Positions 17,174 to 29,034 of a stretch of 64,000 bases of DNA are shown here, in pieces (the first letter of the stretch is position 1; the number at the start of each line of letters is the position of its first letter). The notes below the pieces were generated by a model, which had not been told where the DNA came from, made no database searches, and saw nothing but the letters and a program-made list of their open reading frames with translations. Location of the stretch: positions 1,178,001 through 1,242,000 of the forward strand of contig JASANH010001374.1 of NCBI GenBank assembly GCA_030248295.1, written 5' to 3'. The position numbers and the translations under genes are program-made. This stretch comes from Mesodorylaimus sp. YZB2_4. Its lineage: Eukaryota > Nematoda > Enoplea > Dorylaimida > Dorylaimidae.

Positions 17174-18693
17174 TGGGAATGCTGGGCTACGCATGCACGT
17201 ACACTATGCATGCAAAACCTGAATTTTGGACGGATGAAAAAGTTTCTGTAACTGCCAATAGTGTGAACTTGCAAGACTGCAGTATTTTAAATGACTGCGT
17301 CGCATTGCAAGCCCCCTCTTATCTCAATGTAACCACTGATCAGGAGCCGACCTTGGATCCACAAAATGATACCACATGAACCTGCCGCAGCCGTGGTCGT
17401 CGCTCAGTGGACGTTACAAGTTCCTGCTTACCTTGGAGCAAAACGGCACAGCTCGTTCGTTGTGCGAAATCCTTGGCCTATCCAAGGACAAGCCAGTGGA
17501 CGGTGTAACCAGCGCACCCAGGCGGCGAGAGGTAGTCGAGACCGAAATCTCTAGGAAAAGAACTCCGACTGAAGGAAGGCAAGGTTTGCGACTATGCCTG
17601 CCCTAGAAACATCAACCGAAGAGCTTGACGTCCCAGCCAGGGGAGCGTATCGATTACTCCCAACCGCCAGGGCTGCTGGTTACAACGGCCTCAGCCGCGG
17701 GAACGAACCCTCGCGTATTGCTTATTGCCAACCACACACGAGGGCCGTTTAGGCTCACAATTCGGAGGGCGGCCGCACGTGTCGATTCTGACGGAGGTTC
17801 TGATGGTCCTGAGCCCGCATTGCCCAGAGTGCAATTCAGACCAGGGTCCAGGAATCGATACCAGTCGCCGCCCAATTCCTGCAAACCAAACCAGTCACTC
17901 AGCCTCGTGTCTGGCCCTGACCTAGGCGGGGCGGAGTAGGTCTGAACCAGTGCAGATAAGTGTATCCACGCCTATTGCACGTGCTGGGCTCCAACACGTG
18001 AAGAAAACTCGAGAGGAGATCGCTGGTGCTCAACACGTAAAGGATTGGTGATAAATGCATACACGCTGATCTGGATGTCGAAAGAGGTCGGAATCGAGGG
18101 TGAGGGTGACAGTATCAGAAGACTAGTCGAGAGCCGCCACCAAAGACACTCCTTGGCAACTGCCTGTTCTGCAGCCAATTCAAAAATGCATGATCGATAC
18201 CACTCAGGCCGATGCGCGTTTCAGGTTCAGGAGTGCTCATGAGGAACCGAAGTGGAGCTGCAATGTGCTGCCCACGTTTTGGTGCCATACTCCTCGGAGA
18301 ACGGGTTCGACTCCTTGTTTTCTTGCATTGGCCCCCAATATTTGATATATAACGTGCGTTCTGACTTCTCGGCAGTGTTCCGCGTAAAGAGATCTCGAGT
18401 CAAAAATTATGCCCGGTTATATTGACTTATGCCACCGCAACCAGCCGGCGTCAAACTATCCCGGTTGACATGCTGTGACCCGACCCGACCCGATCAAGGG
18501 TCCCCCAGGCTTGCATTGAGTTGCAGGACCGCTCGAAAGGCGGTCAGAGTTGGCGACCAGACTGCGCCTTTTCATGATCAGTTTGTATCTGACGATGAGC
18601 GCACATGCAACGAAGGCGTGAAGCAGAGATCACACGTTCACTCATCTTCTCTGGCCAGGTTGGTCGAGCAGCCATTTGCGCACTGGCTCCGAG

Positions 18694-19653
18694 TCACGTG
18701 CTTCGGGCTATGGCCATCAGTTTCGCAATCACGTGGACGGCGATGATGAGCAGGTCGACGAGCAGGAGGCCGAGAGTGGCCAGGATGGCGGCCCCGTTGC
18801 TCTGCCGATTGGACCCCTTGGTCGACGCTTGGGTGGGTGGACACGGAGCGCAGTCGATGTGATCCAGACAGTTGTGCATGCCCGGAGGGGGTACGCCCCC
18901 GTCGATCCTGCCGCACGTGCCCGCTCAATCGGGTGCTCGTGCCCACGGCCACTGAGCGTCGCATTGCTCGCGGCAGTCGTCCCCCACGCACGACAACAGG
19001 CTGCTCGGGGTCACGTTCGCACACTTGGCATTGCCGTCGTCGAAGTAATCTGGCTTGCTCGACAGTGGGCGCACACTGGCCACGCACGTCCCATTCTAGT
19101 CTTGGAATAGGCAGATGGTGCACAGGTCTTGCTCGAGACAGTCTTTGAAAAGCGCAGCCTCGAAAAACCTAGTAAAGACCATGCGCTCAATATCCTTCAT
19201 CATCTTATTCCTCATCGGAGCCAGCCTTTCGATGACCTTTGCTTAGGCGATCTCCATTTTCGCCTTTGGGGATGACATAGATGACGTAGATGAAGGCCCC
19301 TTTCTGACCTGCATGGCCTCACTCGAAGTGCCGTGGACCAATAAGATGAAGACCACCTTGGCTCGATTTCGATCGTCCCAGTCGAATAGGCTCTGCCCGC
19401 TCAAACGCAGGGCCTGCTCGTAGTTGTTGCTGTACTTGGCGTTCAGAGCGTCGGGCGATCCTGGTGAAACTGCATCGCGTGGAAACTGCCTGCCGACGAA
19501 GGCGCGGTACTCGCCGAGATCGCCCGACATATTGTACAAGACTCGCACTGGATCGATCGAGCCATCGAACTCGTACGCGTCGACGATGGCCACCCGCACC
19601 TTCTGCTCGCTCAGTTCGAAATAGTAGGTCAAGTCGGGAAACGTGCTCTCCAT
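18694..19653 (-). pseudogene. Decayed vWA-domain, cysteine-rich, single-pass membrane protein gene
   Basis: Reading the minus strand downward, 19653 to about 19300 encodes a vWA-like segment (KVRVAIVDAY, DDRNRAKVVFILLVHG). Near 19290 the similarity moves to another frame (FIYVIYVIPKGENGD). Near 19245 it moves again into a long coding-like frame with regularly spaced Cys (CLEQDLCTICLFQD, CVGDDCREQCDAQW). It ends in NCLDHIDCAPCPP, a hydrophobic helix (AAILATLGLLLVDLLIIAVHV) and a stop at 18694. That frame is cut by TAG (19096-19098) and TGA (18925-18927). Two shifts plus two stops argue for a pseudogene. Very short introns could explain part of this, but no clean GT-AG pair bridges both stops. 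Confidence 0.55.
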
Positions 19654-19971
19654 ATCGATACGGAAGCCATCAGGGTAAACAGAGTGCTAGCTGAGCAACG
19701 TAGTCACAAAGGCAACGTCGATTTTTCCACCGATCTTCTTAAATTTAGGGATCGCAATGCAAGATTGCATGGCCGAGACCAGCATGCACACAAACAGACC
19801 AGTCATTTCGATCAGACCAAAATGGACCACTCGCCACTCAGGTCGCCAAACCAACTATTGTCGCCAAGTTCGCAACTGATGCACAATGCCCGAGAATGAC
19901 ACACTTTACACTTATGATATGTGGGTTGCTGTTCAGCTCTTTTCCCTGGGTTACACTCAAAGGGCATAAGT

Positions 19972-20760
19972 GCCAAATTATGGTCAGTCGTGCGCCAAAT
20001 TCGCCGAGTCGCCGCTTTTAAGCGATTTTTCTCGAAATTTCGAGCGATACCTAAATTGACGTCAGCGACAACATTGAAAAGAAAAACGTGCTCTATCAAG
20101 CGGATATAATTTCGAGGCTTGATTTTCTATTTTCGGTTTTTATCAAAGATTATTTGTAAATTTTTGCAAGTCTCATGGAAAAGACTTGTTACAAAGTTAA
20201 TAAAAGCAGTAAAAGCAAAACAAGGACAGCCATTCGATAGAGCACATTTTTCTCTACAAAATTGTCGCTGACATTAACTTAGGTTATCACTGAAAATTTC
20301 GAGACAAATCGCCTGAAACCGGCGAAGGCGCAAAAACGCATTTCGTCAGGCGCGTGTGCTCCACTGGAATTTGGCCCAAATTATGGTCAGTCGTGCGCCA
20401 AATTCGCCGAGTCGCCGCTTTCAACCGATTTTTCTCGAAATTTTGAGCGATAACCTATTTCATGTCAGCGACAACTTTGAAGAGAAAAATGTGCTCTATC
20501 AAGCAGATATAATTTCGAGGCTTGATTTTCCATTTTCAGTTTTTATCAAAGATTTTTCGTAAATTTTCGCGATTCAGATGAAAATAATTCGTTATAAACA
20601 CAAAAGAAGCGGTAAAAGCAAAACAAATACAATTAATCGATAGAGAATATTTTTCTCTACAAAATTGTCGCTGACATAAACTCTCGTTATTGCTGAAAAT
20701 TGGCTGAAAGAGGCAAAAGCGCATTTCGACGGGTGTGTGTGCATCAGATTTTAATTTGGC
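19972..20760. repeat. Tandem pair of inverted-repeat (foldback) units, period about 402 bp
   Basis: GCCAAATTATGGTCAGTCG starts unit 1 near 19974 and recurs near 20375 (there as GCCCAAATTATGG). Within each unit the left arm (CGATTTTTCTCGAAATTT, later GTCAGCGACAAC and GTGCTCTATCAA) returns as its complement in the right arm. Right-arm markers are TCGATAGAG and TTGTCGCTGACAT, near 20235 and 20635. Four related half-arms therefore alternate in orientation. No ORF or transposase is present. Confidence 0.8.
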
Positions 20761-21488
20761 CCTGGGCGTTGCTCGTCTATTCGTCTCGCCACGACTATTC
20801 GCAAGTGTAAAGTAAAACTTGTAAAGATTTGCAGCCTATTTTTTAAAACTTTTTCGGGAAATTCATATTTTTTGAGATCTTGATATCAGATCATCAGGTC
20901 GCAAAACATTGATCCAATATCGGTGTGTTGGTTCTCCCACTGCACAATTTCCTTCAAGGCCGCTCACTCCGCAACATCAACAGAGAACATCACTGAGTAA
21001 ACGAGGCGGTAAGATCAAAGGACGTCAGCGGCTTCTATTATCTTTTCAAGCAAGCTCCAACAATGTCCCTCGTTTTGGGGACGTTGGCAGGCCCTTTCGT
21101 CCTGCATTCATCAGCTATTATATATACTTTTATGGCAGCTTGCACCTACCGCCTCACCGTCGGGCAGGCAACAGATAACGTGTCACTGATTGGGGGCAGA
21201 CTTGGGCGGCCACACCCTCACCCTAGTCATAAAATATACTTTGATCACACCGTATTACAGCCTAGAATATGATGGCCACTGTGTACAAACTACTCCATGC
21301 TCACGTAAGGCCAAACAGACGCCCCACAACTAGCAAATCAGCCGCCTAGGATAGCAGTGCACACTACTCGGACTCTACCCGAACTCGCAAACATTAAGAG
21401 AATAAAAGGAAACTTTGACACCGTCAATCAAGTGCTAACAGAAAAATATACTCCACAATTTCAAAAATACACTCTGTCCTAAATGGCC
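20761..21488. other. Spacer 3' of the PKG gene
   Basis: No coding exon is supported. It holds the PKG 3' flank and unique-looking sequence; no repeat identified. Confidence 0.4.
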
Positions 21489-24400
21489 CTAAAACCCTTC
21501 GTCCCATCCGGAGAACTCGTCCGGCGGTATGTCGTGGTCGGGCGGGTAATGGTCAAAGTTGCTCACGTCGGTCGGGTTCGACACCTGCAACACGGCCAGT
21601 CAGTACAGACAGTAGCGCACAACCAGTGCCCTTACCTTGGGGATAATCGGGGGCTTGACCGTTCGATTCCGAAGACCGTCCCAGTCGAATCCCAAAAACC
21701 ATCTGAAAAGACCAGTTAGTGCCGACATGCCCACTCTTCACTGAGCATTCAGTCAGTACCTGTGTTTTCTCATGTCATCGATTCCACCCGACTGGCAGCC
21801 CAATCGTTCGGCCGGATTGTCTCGGCACAATTTCTTGACCAGAGTAGTGGCTACTTTGTTGATTCGACGATTGGGAATGTCCAACGCGTCGATACCTTTC
21901 AATATGAGCGTGTAAGTCTTCATGGGGTCGTTGGCCTGGAACGGCGGCCTGAAACACGCCCGATTGCCCGACTGCTCATTGCCAGCCCCGACCAGCTTAC
22001 CTGCCCAACAACAACTCGCAGATGTAAATACCCAACGCCCAGTAATCGGCCGAGTGGTCGTGCCCCTTGTTCAGGATGATCTCGGGTGCAACGTATTCTA
22101 CAATCGAATCCGCCTATTTCCGACCACCATCATCCATAATCTACTATTCTCACCTGGTGTGCCACAAAACGTCCACGTTTTTCGCCCGCCGCCCAGCTTC
22201 TTCGCGAAACCGAAATCCACCTAAAATCAATCCAATCCGGCATATCTCCCAGCCCAAATCCAAAAAATCAACTCGCTCACCAATTTCAAGAAGCCGGTCG
22301 AATCCAAAAGACAATTCTCCGGTTTCAAATCACGATAAATAATGCCTCTTTTGTGCAAATATTCTAAGGCATCGATCACGCAAGCGACCTGAAAACCACA
22401 CAAAATTCCCGTCCCACCATTCGAAAATCCGAAAGAAATCACTCACATAGAATCGCGCTGTCATATCGTCGAAATGACCCCTACAAACAAAAAAGCCAAC
22501 ATGGGACATCAAATCTCGCAAGAAAACAGATTTCTCACCTGTCTCTCAATATCGTCCACAATTCGCCACCCAGGCAGCACTCGAGCAACATATAAACGTA
22601 TTTCCGATCCCGAAACGTCTTGAACAACCTGAAACACCAGCAAATCGGTGAAGGAACAGACTAAAACTGCGAATCTTACCTGACGATTAGCGGAGATCGC
22701 AATTCATACCTGAAACACGAATCCATCTCCTCAATCCAAGGAAAAACAACGAAAACCACTGAACTCACATAATATTCCTTTCGGCGAAAATATGTTCCTG
22801 TTGTCTGGTGTCGACGATATGCTTCTTTTTCATGGCTTTCAATGCGAACGCGCGAGTCTTGTCATTCAGGAGCATCACCTACGAGAAGACACCGATTTCA
22901 CTCCATTTTCCCCCACCTCGACCCCACTTACCATTTCCACTCGCCCGAATCCTCCCACACCCAACGTAGCGATCGGTTTCAAGCTGTGCAATTCCACATT
23001 TTCGAACTCCTTATCGCATTGAGGCTTCACTAATCCGCCCGCTGAAACTTCCACGCTAAAAATCAAACAAATCCTAAATATCAATCCTAAAACTCAGCGC
23101 TAAAGCGAGTGCGAGTGCAAAAATTGGCAAGCATAAAAAAACGAAAAACGCCAAGCCTAAGCTCGCTAGATCTATGACTAAGGTGTACCTGAATTCAGCA
23201 CTATCGCGACCACTGGGACGTTTCCCCAATCTAAAAGGAGAACGGTGACCGATGCGAAGTGGGGATAAATCAAAGTGAAAAACTAAGTGCAACTAAATCG
23301 GTGAAGATTAATTTCATCACAAACTCAAGAAAACTAATCGATAGCGAGCCTACAAATGCAAAAAGTGCGACGACCCCTCGCGATTTCTTACCGCTTTGCA
23401 CCTCGTCGCTCATCGCCGTAATCGCGTTGTAATTCTTTCAAATCGCCAATCAATTTTTGAAAAGCTCTGTAAAAAATTCTTTATGGCATCGAATAGATGC
23501 TTACAAAATCAAGTCGGCCTACTCTCGATCCAGCGTCAACACCTCTACACCGGGCGCCAATGCCACAATCGAGGCCGTGCGTAATTCGTCCCTGAAACAT
23601 AGAATCCCCCATTTGCATGCAATTTACATAAAATAAGCCAATTAAAAATGGACATACCCTAACAAGGCCTTCTCGCCGAAGAAATCGCCTCGATGCAAAG
23701 CCCGAACCTCCTGAGGTTCCTCGAATCCGTCCACTAATTGCGTCACTTTCACCTAAAATGCCAAACCGAACATGATGGACCAAAACAGAGAAAAAATACG
23801 ACTCACCTCGCCGTTACTGATTATGAAAAATGTATCGCCTTTTTCGCCTTCGCGAATAATATAAGTCCCACCGGTATAGTAATCCTAAAATGAGTGAAAA
23901 ACATGCATCCTGAGCGGGATTCGAACCCACTCCAACTCACCAAATCTAGCGTATCGGCGATTTTGCTGATCCGATCCTCCGATAAATTCTTAAAAATGGG
24001 CACCTCTCGCAAGAACTGCATGATAGTCTCGTGTTTCTGCAACCCCAATCGCATGGTAATCATTTGGAAAATGGCTCGATCTAGCACCCATAATCGGACG
24101 GGCGTCAAGGCTGAAATGGACAACGATTAGTGCCGATTCCCCCAACAAATCGAGTGCTACCTTTGACGGACGCAGTGCGAGTACAATTATACAATATGGC
24201 CAGCTCGCCGAACACTTTGCCGGCGCCCATTCGACCAAGAACTTGATCGCCCTTCGACACCTCCAATTCTCCCTCTAAACGATGGCACTCGATAGTGCAG
24301 GGAGATTATGGACCGCCAGAGTGAACTCACCTCCGGCCACGTAGAGATGGGCCCCGGCCTCGCCTTCCCTGATCACATACTCGCCCTGCTCGACTTGCCT

Positions 24401-25170
24401 CTCGTACATGCATTCCACGATTTCCGCCACTTGATCCTTGTCCAAATGACGCAGAAAGTCGTTCTGCATTACGGCGTCCCGAATCAATTGTTTGGCGCTG
24501 CAAAAAACACACAAATCGGCTCATTAGGCTGAGTGCTGTGGGGTTGGAAATGGCGACATACTCGGCACTCTTCTTGTGATGAATCAATTTTATCTTTTCC
24601 GTGTGATAAATGTCCGGTTCGGCCGAAACGCCCTGTTTCTTCGCCCAATTCTGCTGTTGCCCTTGCATGTTGCCTTGCATTTGTAATTCGGCTCTCAGCT
24701 CGTCGCTGGATTTATTTTTATTGGTGGCCGTCTCCGAATCCATTTCGGCCGATTGAGTCTGCTCGGCGGCTCCCTGTTGTTGCTTGAGCACCGAACGAAG
24801 CTTGTCGCATTCCGACTGAAAATCAAGGAAATTCCCACTAGGGCGGGGGGACACTCAACATCGCCCGCATTGCACTTACCTGCAACGTCTTGGCCTGCAC
24901 TTCGAGCTCCTCGATCCTTTTGACGTGGTTTTTCAAATCGTTTTCTTGTCTTTTAATAATATCATCTTTTTCTCGCAGCAATTTTTGCACTTCGTCCTCG
25001 GCTAACATTTTGACGGTGTGGCGTTTGTTATCGGCCACTGCGCTACTCGGTCGACTCGTGCTCGCCCCGCCGCCGCTCGTCGGACTACTATTGCCACTAG
25101 CTCCGTTGCCCATCGACGGGTCGCTTCGCCGTCGACTACGCGAGAATGTATTGGCGAAAAATTTCTTCAT
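21489..25170 (-). CDS. cGMP-dependent protein kinase (PKG; EGL-4/Foraging type)
   Basis: A cytosolic and nuclear Ser/Thr kinase activated by cGMP; in nematodes and flies its orthologues control sensory behaviour, feeding and body size. Roughly 14 exons assemble in order. First is a Ser/Arg-rich start and a coiled coil ([20 protein letters not shown]). CNB-A follows with [15 protein letters not shown] and CNB-B with [16 protein letters not shown], both keeping the Arg and Thr contacts for cGMP. The kinase domain has [40 protein letters not shown] and [14 protein letters not shown]. The AGC tail ends FSGWDEGF. All catalytic residues are present. The poly-Gln/Ala linker before CNB-A is long. The start codon at 25170 has no close splice acceptor. 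Confidence 0.95.
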
Positions 25171-28100
25171 CGATGCGCCGTCGCTTCTTATGTTTCACGT
25201 TCCGCCTCGTCGCAGATAACACGTAGACTGGCTCCACTCCGTCGACCTCCTCGCCCGGGTTTTCGATAAAGCCCCCCGAGCAAGAGTAAAATTAATGACC
25301 CACCTCGACGATGCACTAACGCACGCTAAAGTCAACACGCACGACCGCACGTCATGACCCTGAAACAACCATTCATGAGACACCAACCATCAGCTATCGC
25401 ACTTACTAATCTCCTATTTCCTCGCCTCGAAAAGGGGAAAAACAACGCGCGAATCCTCTCAAAACGAACGCACGACACGAAGAAAAGTCTTATCGAATCC
25501 GTAACGAACCAGCACTCATTAAAGAAAGGCCCGGCTACCCGACCAATGCGCCCTCGCTCGCCAACAAATCAAACCACTCGACGAGAAGCTTCGAGCCCGT
25601 TCTCGCACGCCTCAACTCCTTCCTCGCCGCCGCCGCCGCCGCCGCCAGCCAACAAGCGAGGCGTTGAAATGGCCACATTCCACACAGCAGGAAAGAAGTC
25701 GAAAAAAACACCCACCAAACACCAACAGACGGGATCGGGGATCCAAATTTGGCCAGTGCACGATAAGATATCGATCGATGTCGACACAAATAAAGGCCAG
25801 ACTCGCAGCTCGACTCGCAACCAACCCGGCCGCAACGCCTCGCACGACTACGACGAGCCCCCGCCCTCGAAGCACGAGGATAGAATAGCTATCCTACAAT
25901 TACATCCCACATAAATAAAAAAGCAAGCAGGGAAACGAAATGTCGAGTATTCGAGCGTGAAATTCAACTCGAGCCGATCCTTCTCAAAGTCGCCCTACCT
26001 TTGAGCCTATTATTCGACAACTTAGCATGCGAACTGTTGGCACCAACCGACATTTACAAGGCTAATAATCGCCCGCAATTGATCGCCTACTCGCTGCCAA
26101 AGCTGCAAAAAGGATTCTCGAGCGCCCGTTGACAAATGCGCGTCAAAACGGCCAGCAAGAACTCGTACTAGCCTCAATATTAATACCATATTGAGCCAGG
26201 CTGCCGCGCACCGATCGAAGCCGCGCCGGCAAAGATTAGCACGGGCACGGTTATTGATAGCATAGGACAGGCCTAAGCCGACGAATTAGGCTGGCACAAT
26301 AATTGTGACAAATGGCCTACGAGCAAAACAAGATTCCACCCTCGGCCAGCTAATGCTCTGCAACAAGACGATAAAACGAGACGACGATCGTAAAACGTGC
26401 ACGGGCCTAAGCAAACCCGACAACACTCGACTCACAAACTCCTCAATTTCAAGCCAGGTTTCGAGAAAAAACTACTCGCACTACGAAATACAGCATAGTC
26501 GACTCGCCATCCGCATCGAAGGCAGGCGAATGGAGGACGAGCCAAAACCGGATCGCTGCCAAACATTGCCGATGATAAGAACGGTGGGGCGAGGTCACGC
26601 ACGGACGGGGTCCCCTGATGGCATAGGTGACTAGCAGACGGCGAGTGACGTCAAACCACACCAAACGGCACCCATTTCCGCCCCGGCACAGCACGAGAAC
26701 ACAAGAATCCGTGCAAGCCACTGCGGCAAACAGGACCCCACAAAAATGAATGCAATGTAGTGCCACTCCCGATGATGCCTAGCTCGTAGAGACTGGCATC
26801 GATTCTCTGCACGGAGCTGGCGGGGTGATGTTTCAGCCACGGACTAGGGTGGCTTCTCTGCGTTTATAAAGGTGCAAAAAGTCCACCATCCCGCACTTCA
26901 CATCTTTACTTCCACCAAACCATTCGACAAAACGCAAGGATCACATTCATCAATCAGATGAGAGCACCTATTCAAAGAAATCCATAGAAAATGACATAGC
27001 ACCCTGGTTTTTCCAGTCGCGTCCTCAATCATCAGCAACATCTGCCACCAACGTCGTTCACTGCACTTCACCATCAACTGTCTGCACGTGGCGACTCATT
27101 TTTTGACCAAGTTGTGGGCGAATGCAAAAGTCGAAGAAGCATAGGGGCAGAATACGAGCGTCGCTCGCACTCCAGACTGTGGATCCCCTCGCGGCCCAGG
27201 CGTTATCGATAAGACCACACACAATCCCCATCGGAAATCATCTCGGGCACACAAACGGGCGAGCTGACTCATCGTCAAACACAGAAACTAGATTGGTGCA
27301 GAAGTCAAACCCGTGAAACTGGTCGAGTATTGACACGAAAAGAAGCGATACGCGTGCAACTAGAATTTGCCCAGGATTCGGGAATGAGTCGTGTCGACCA
27401 TATTGTATTTTGACCGTTCATCCAGGGTCTTGGCCGAGTTGGTGCCCAGTCCCGCCTCCCGCGTCCTAGCTCAGGCCCACTGCTCTTCATGCGGGTGTTG
27501 CCGTACCATGCTTTACTCATACCCAAGCACTTACATGCACTGAAACTGGTAGGAACCAGCATTGACTGCTGGCGACTGCAACTGCTCCGCGTATCTGTCG
27601 GTCGAGTCCAGGCGCTGGGCGACGCATCGTCTGGCCAGCTTTGCTAATGTCCCTCTTGCTGGTGTCGCGAATCCTTGTCCATTTCCTGCTTGAGCCTCTT
27701 CTGGCTCTTTTGCTCGAGGATGTTAAGCCCTTTGTTCTGCCGAGAGCCCGCTGCTGCTGGCTTTAATTATACGATCCTTCATTCGAGTATCGCCCACGTC
27801 GTTGCACAGATCGATGCCTGACCATCGATCCTCTGAGACGCGGCTGGGAACGTCACCCGTCAGAATGATGTTTCAGCCACGGACTTGGCTGCTAACCCGG
27901 CGAGGGCACTTTCCACACCCTCAAATGGTGGTTTGCCATACATACTTCCCCTGGTTGGAGACTAGCTCGTTCCAACCAGCCATCAATACCACAGCGACAA
28001 AAAATTCTTCGATCGAATGCTAGTCCTTGATGGCATGTCTTAGGAGGACCATGCAATCAAATTAAAAGTTCCCGCCATTACGCGCGGTAAAAGTGAGTTT

Positions 28101-29034
28101 TAGACTCAGACAATACAACAGAAACTTTACTTCATGACGAAAAATGCGGAAAGAACCACAAATATTACTTGTCATGAAAAGAAATTAAAATACGTAATCT
28201 CTTAGTTTTAATTAGAAATCTACCTTTTCAGAATTTCTTATCGGCAAGAGTATTTTACACATAACTCTGCACTCTTGGATACTGTAACCGCGTAATCTCA
28301 ATTTTCGGGGGGGGGGGGGCGGCAAATTGGCCCCACGCACACATGATTCGCAGGTTTGAGAATGTCTGCTAACCGCGGGAAAAAGTATATACGTATTTTA
28401 CAGTACACGCATAGTTACATCATTTTTAAGGTTGCTGGCAACTTGGAAAAGTGGCGAATTTTGGGAAACTTATGAAGGAATTAAAAAACTTGTTTGTAAC
28501 GGCTTGGTGTGTACAAAGAAAGCTAAGAAAGCAAGAAAACTCGTCTAAGATTTTTATTTGCAGAATGAACTTGTCCATCAGATTTTGACACGTTTGCCGT
28601 CTGTGACCCAGGTTAGCTTAGGCTGGTATTAGGGTATTAGGCTTAGGCTTATCGTTGGTCTGGTATTAGGCCATTCTGGCCAGCCTTATGCCAGCTTAAG
28701 TCTGAGGACCGACAGGCAATGGTGCGCATCTGTTGGTCGAGGCAAATTATCGGCTTTTTTGCGCCCCCCCCCCCCCCCCCCAACTGCTTAGGCTTAGGCT
28801 AGGATAGGCTAGATTTAGGCTTAGTCTTAGTCTTAGGCCTTAGGCTACGATGGACTGGATTTCTCATTTGCACTTTTAAAAATCGTGCGTTTTAAAAAAC
28901 GCTGTTTCGACATCATAGCTCGCAAACGCAAAATTTGAATTTCGCGGCTGGGGCCAATTTTCCGCTGGGGCCAATTCGCCGCAAGGCCAATTTTCGTAGA
29001 TTTATAATTTTCGTATTCCAAAATTCAAATTGCA
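25171..29034. other. Gene-poor block between PKG and the M3 peptidase homologue
   Basis: No exon chain is supported. Short ORFs at 25354-25914 and 26305-26634 lack recognisable domains, and the first is probably PKG 5' flank. A TATA-like TTTATAAAG is at 26864. GATGTTTCAGCCACGGACT occurs twice, near 26827 and 27867, and is probably part of a dispersed repeat. A G-run near 28308, a C-run near 28765 and degenerate TTAGGC repeats mark the right end. Confidence 0.5.
28610..28855 (+). repeat. Degenerate interstitial TTAGGC (nematode telomere-type) arrays
   Basis: Two clusters, about 28612-28672 and 28787-28850, are built from TTAGGC and close variants, for example TAGGCTTAGGCTTA and CTTAGGCTTAGGCTAGGAT. 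They are separated by unique sequence and a C-run of about 18 (28764-28781). TTAGGC is the standard nematode telomere unit. The array is short and eroded, so it is an internal relic, not a working telomere. Confidence 0.7.

Larger units (their letters stand above)
15963..18690. repeat. Repeat-rich intergenic block
   Basis: No gene is supported. It contains a small TIR element (about 16035-16155), sequences shared with an EOR-1-like intron (about 16740-16930), a perfect hairpin (17138-17173) and anonymous short ORFs. Those at 17158-17379 and 17376-17606 have no recognisable domain. The block is likely made of decayed mobile-element pieces. Confidence 0.5.

Noticed and set aside
17158..17606. 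Two consecutive short ORFs (73 and 76 residues) with protein-like composition
   Set aside because: No recognisable domain, no splice partners and located inside repeat-rich DNA; kept only as a mention.
23885..23940. tRNA T-arm-like GGGTTCGAATCC in a PKG intron
   Set aside because: The intron is only about 55 nt and has no D-arm or acceptor stem; probably chance or a very short relic.
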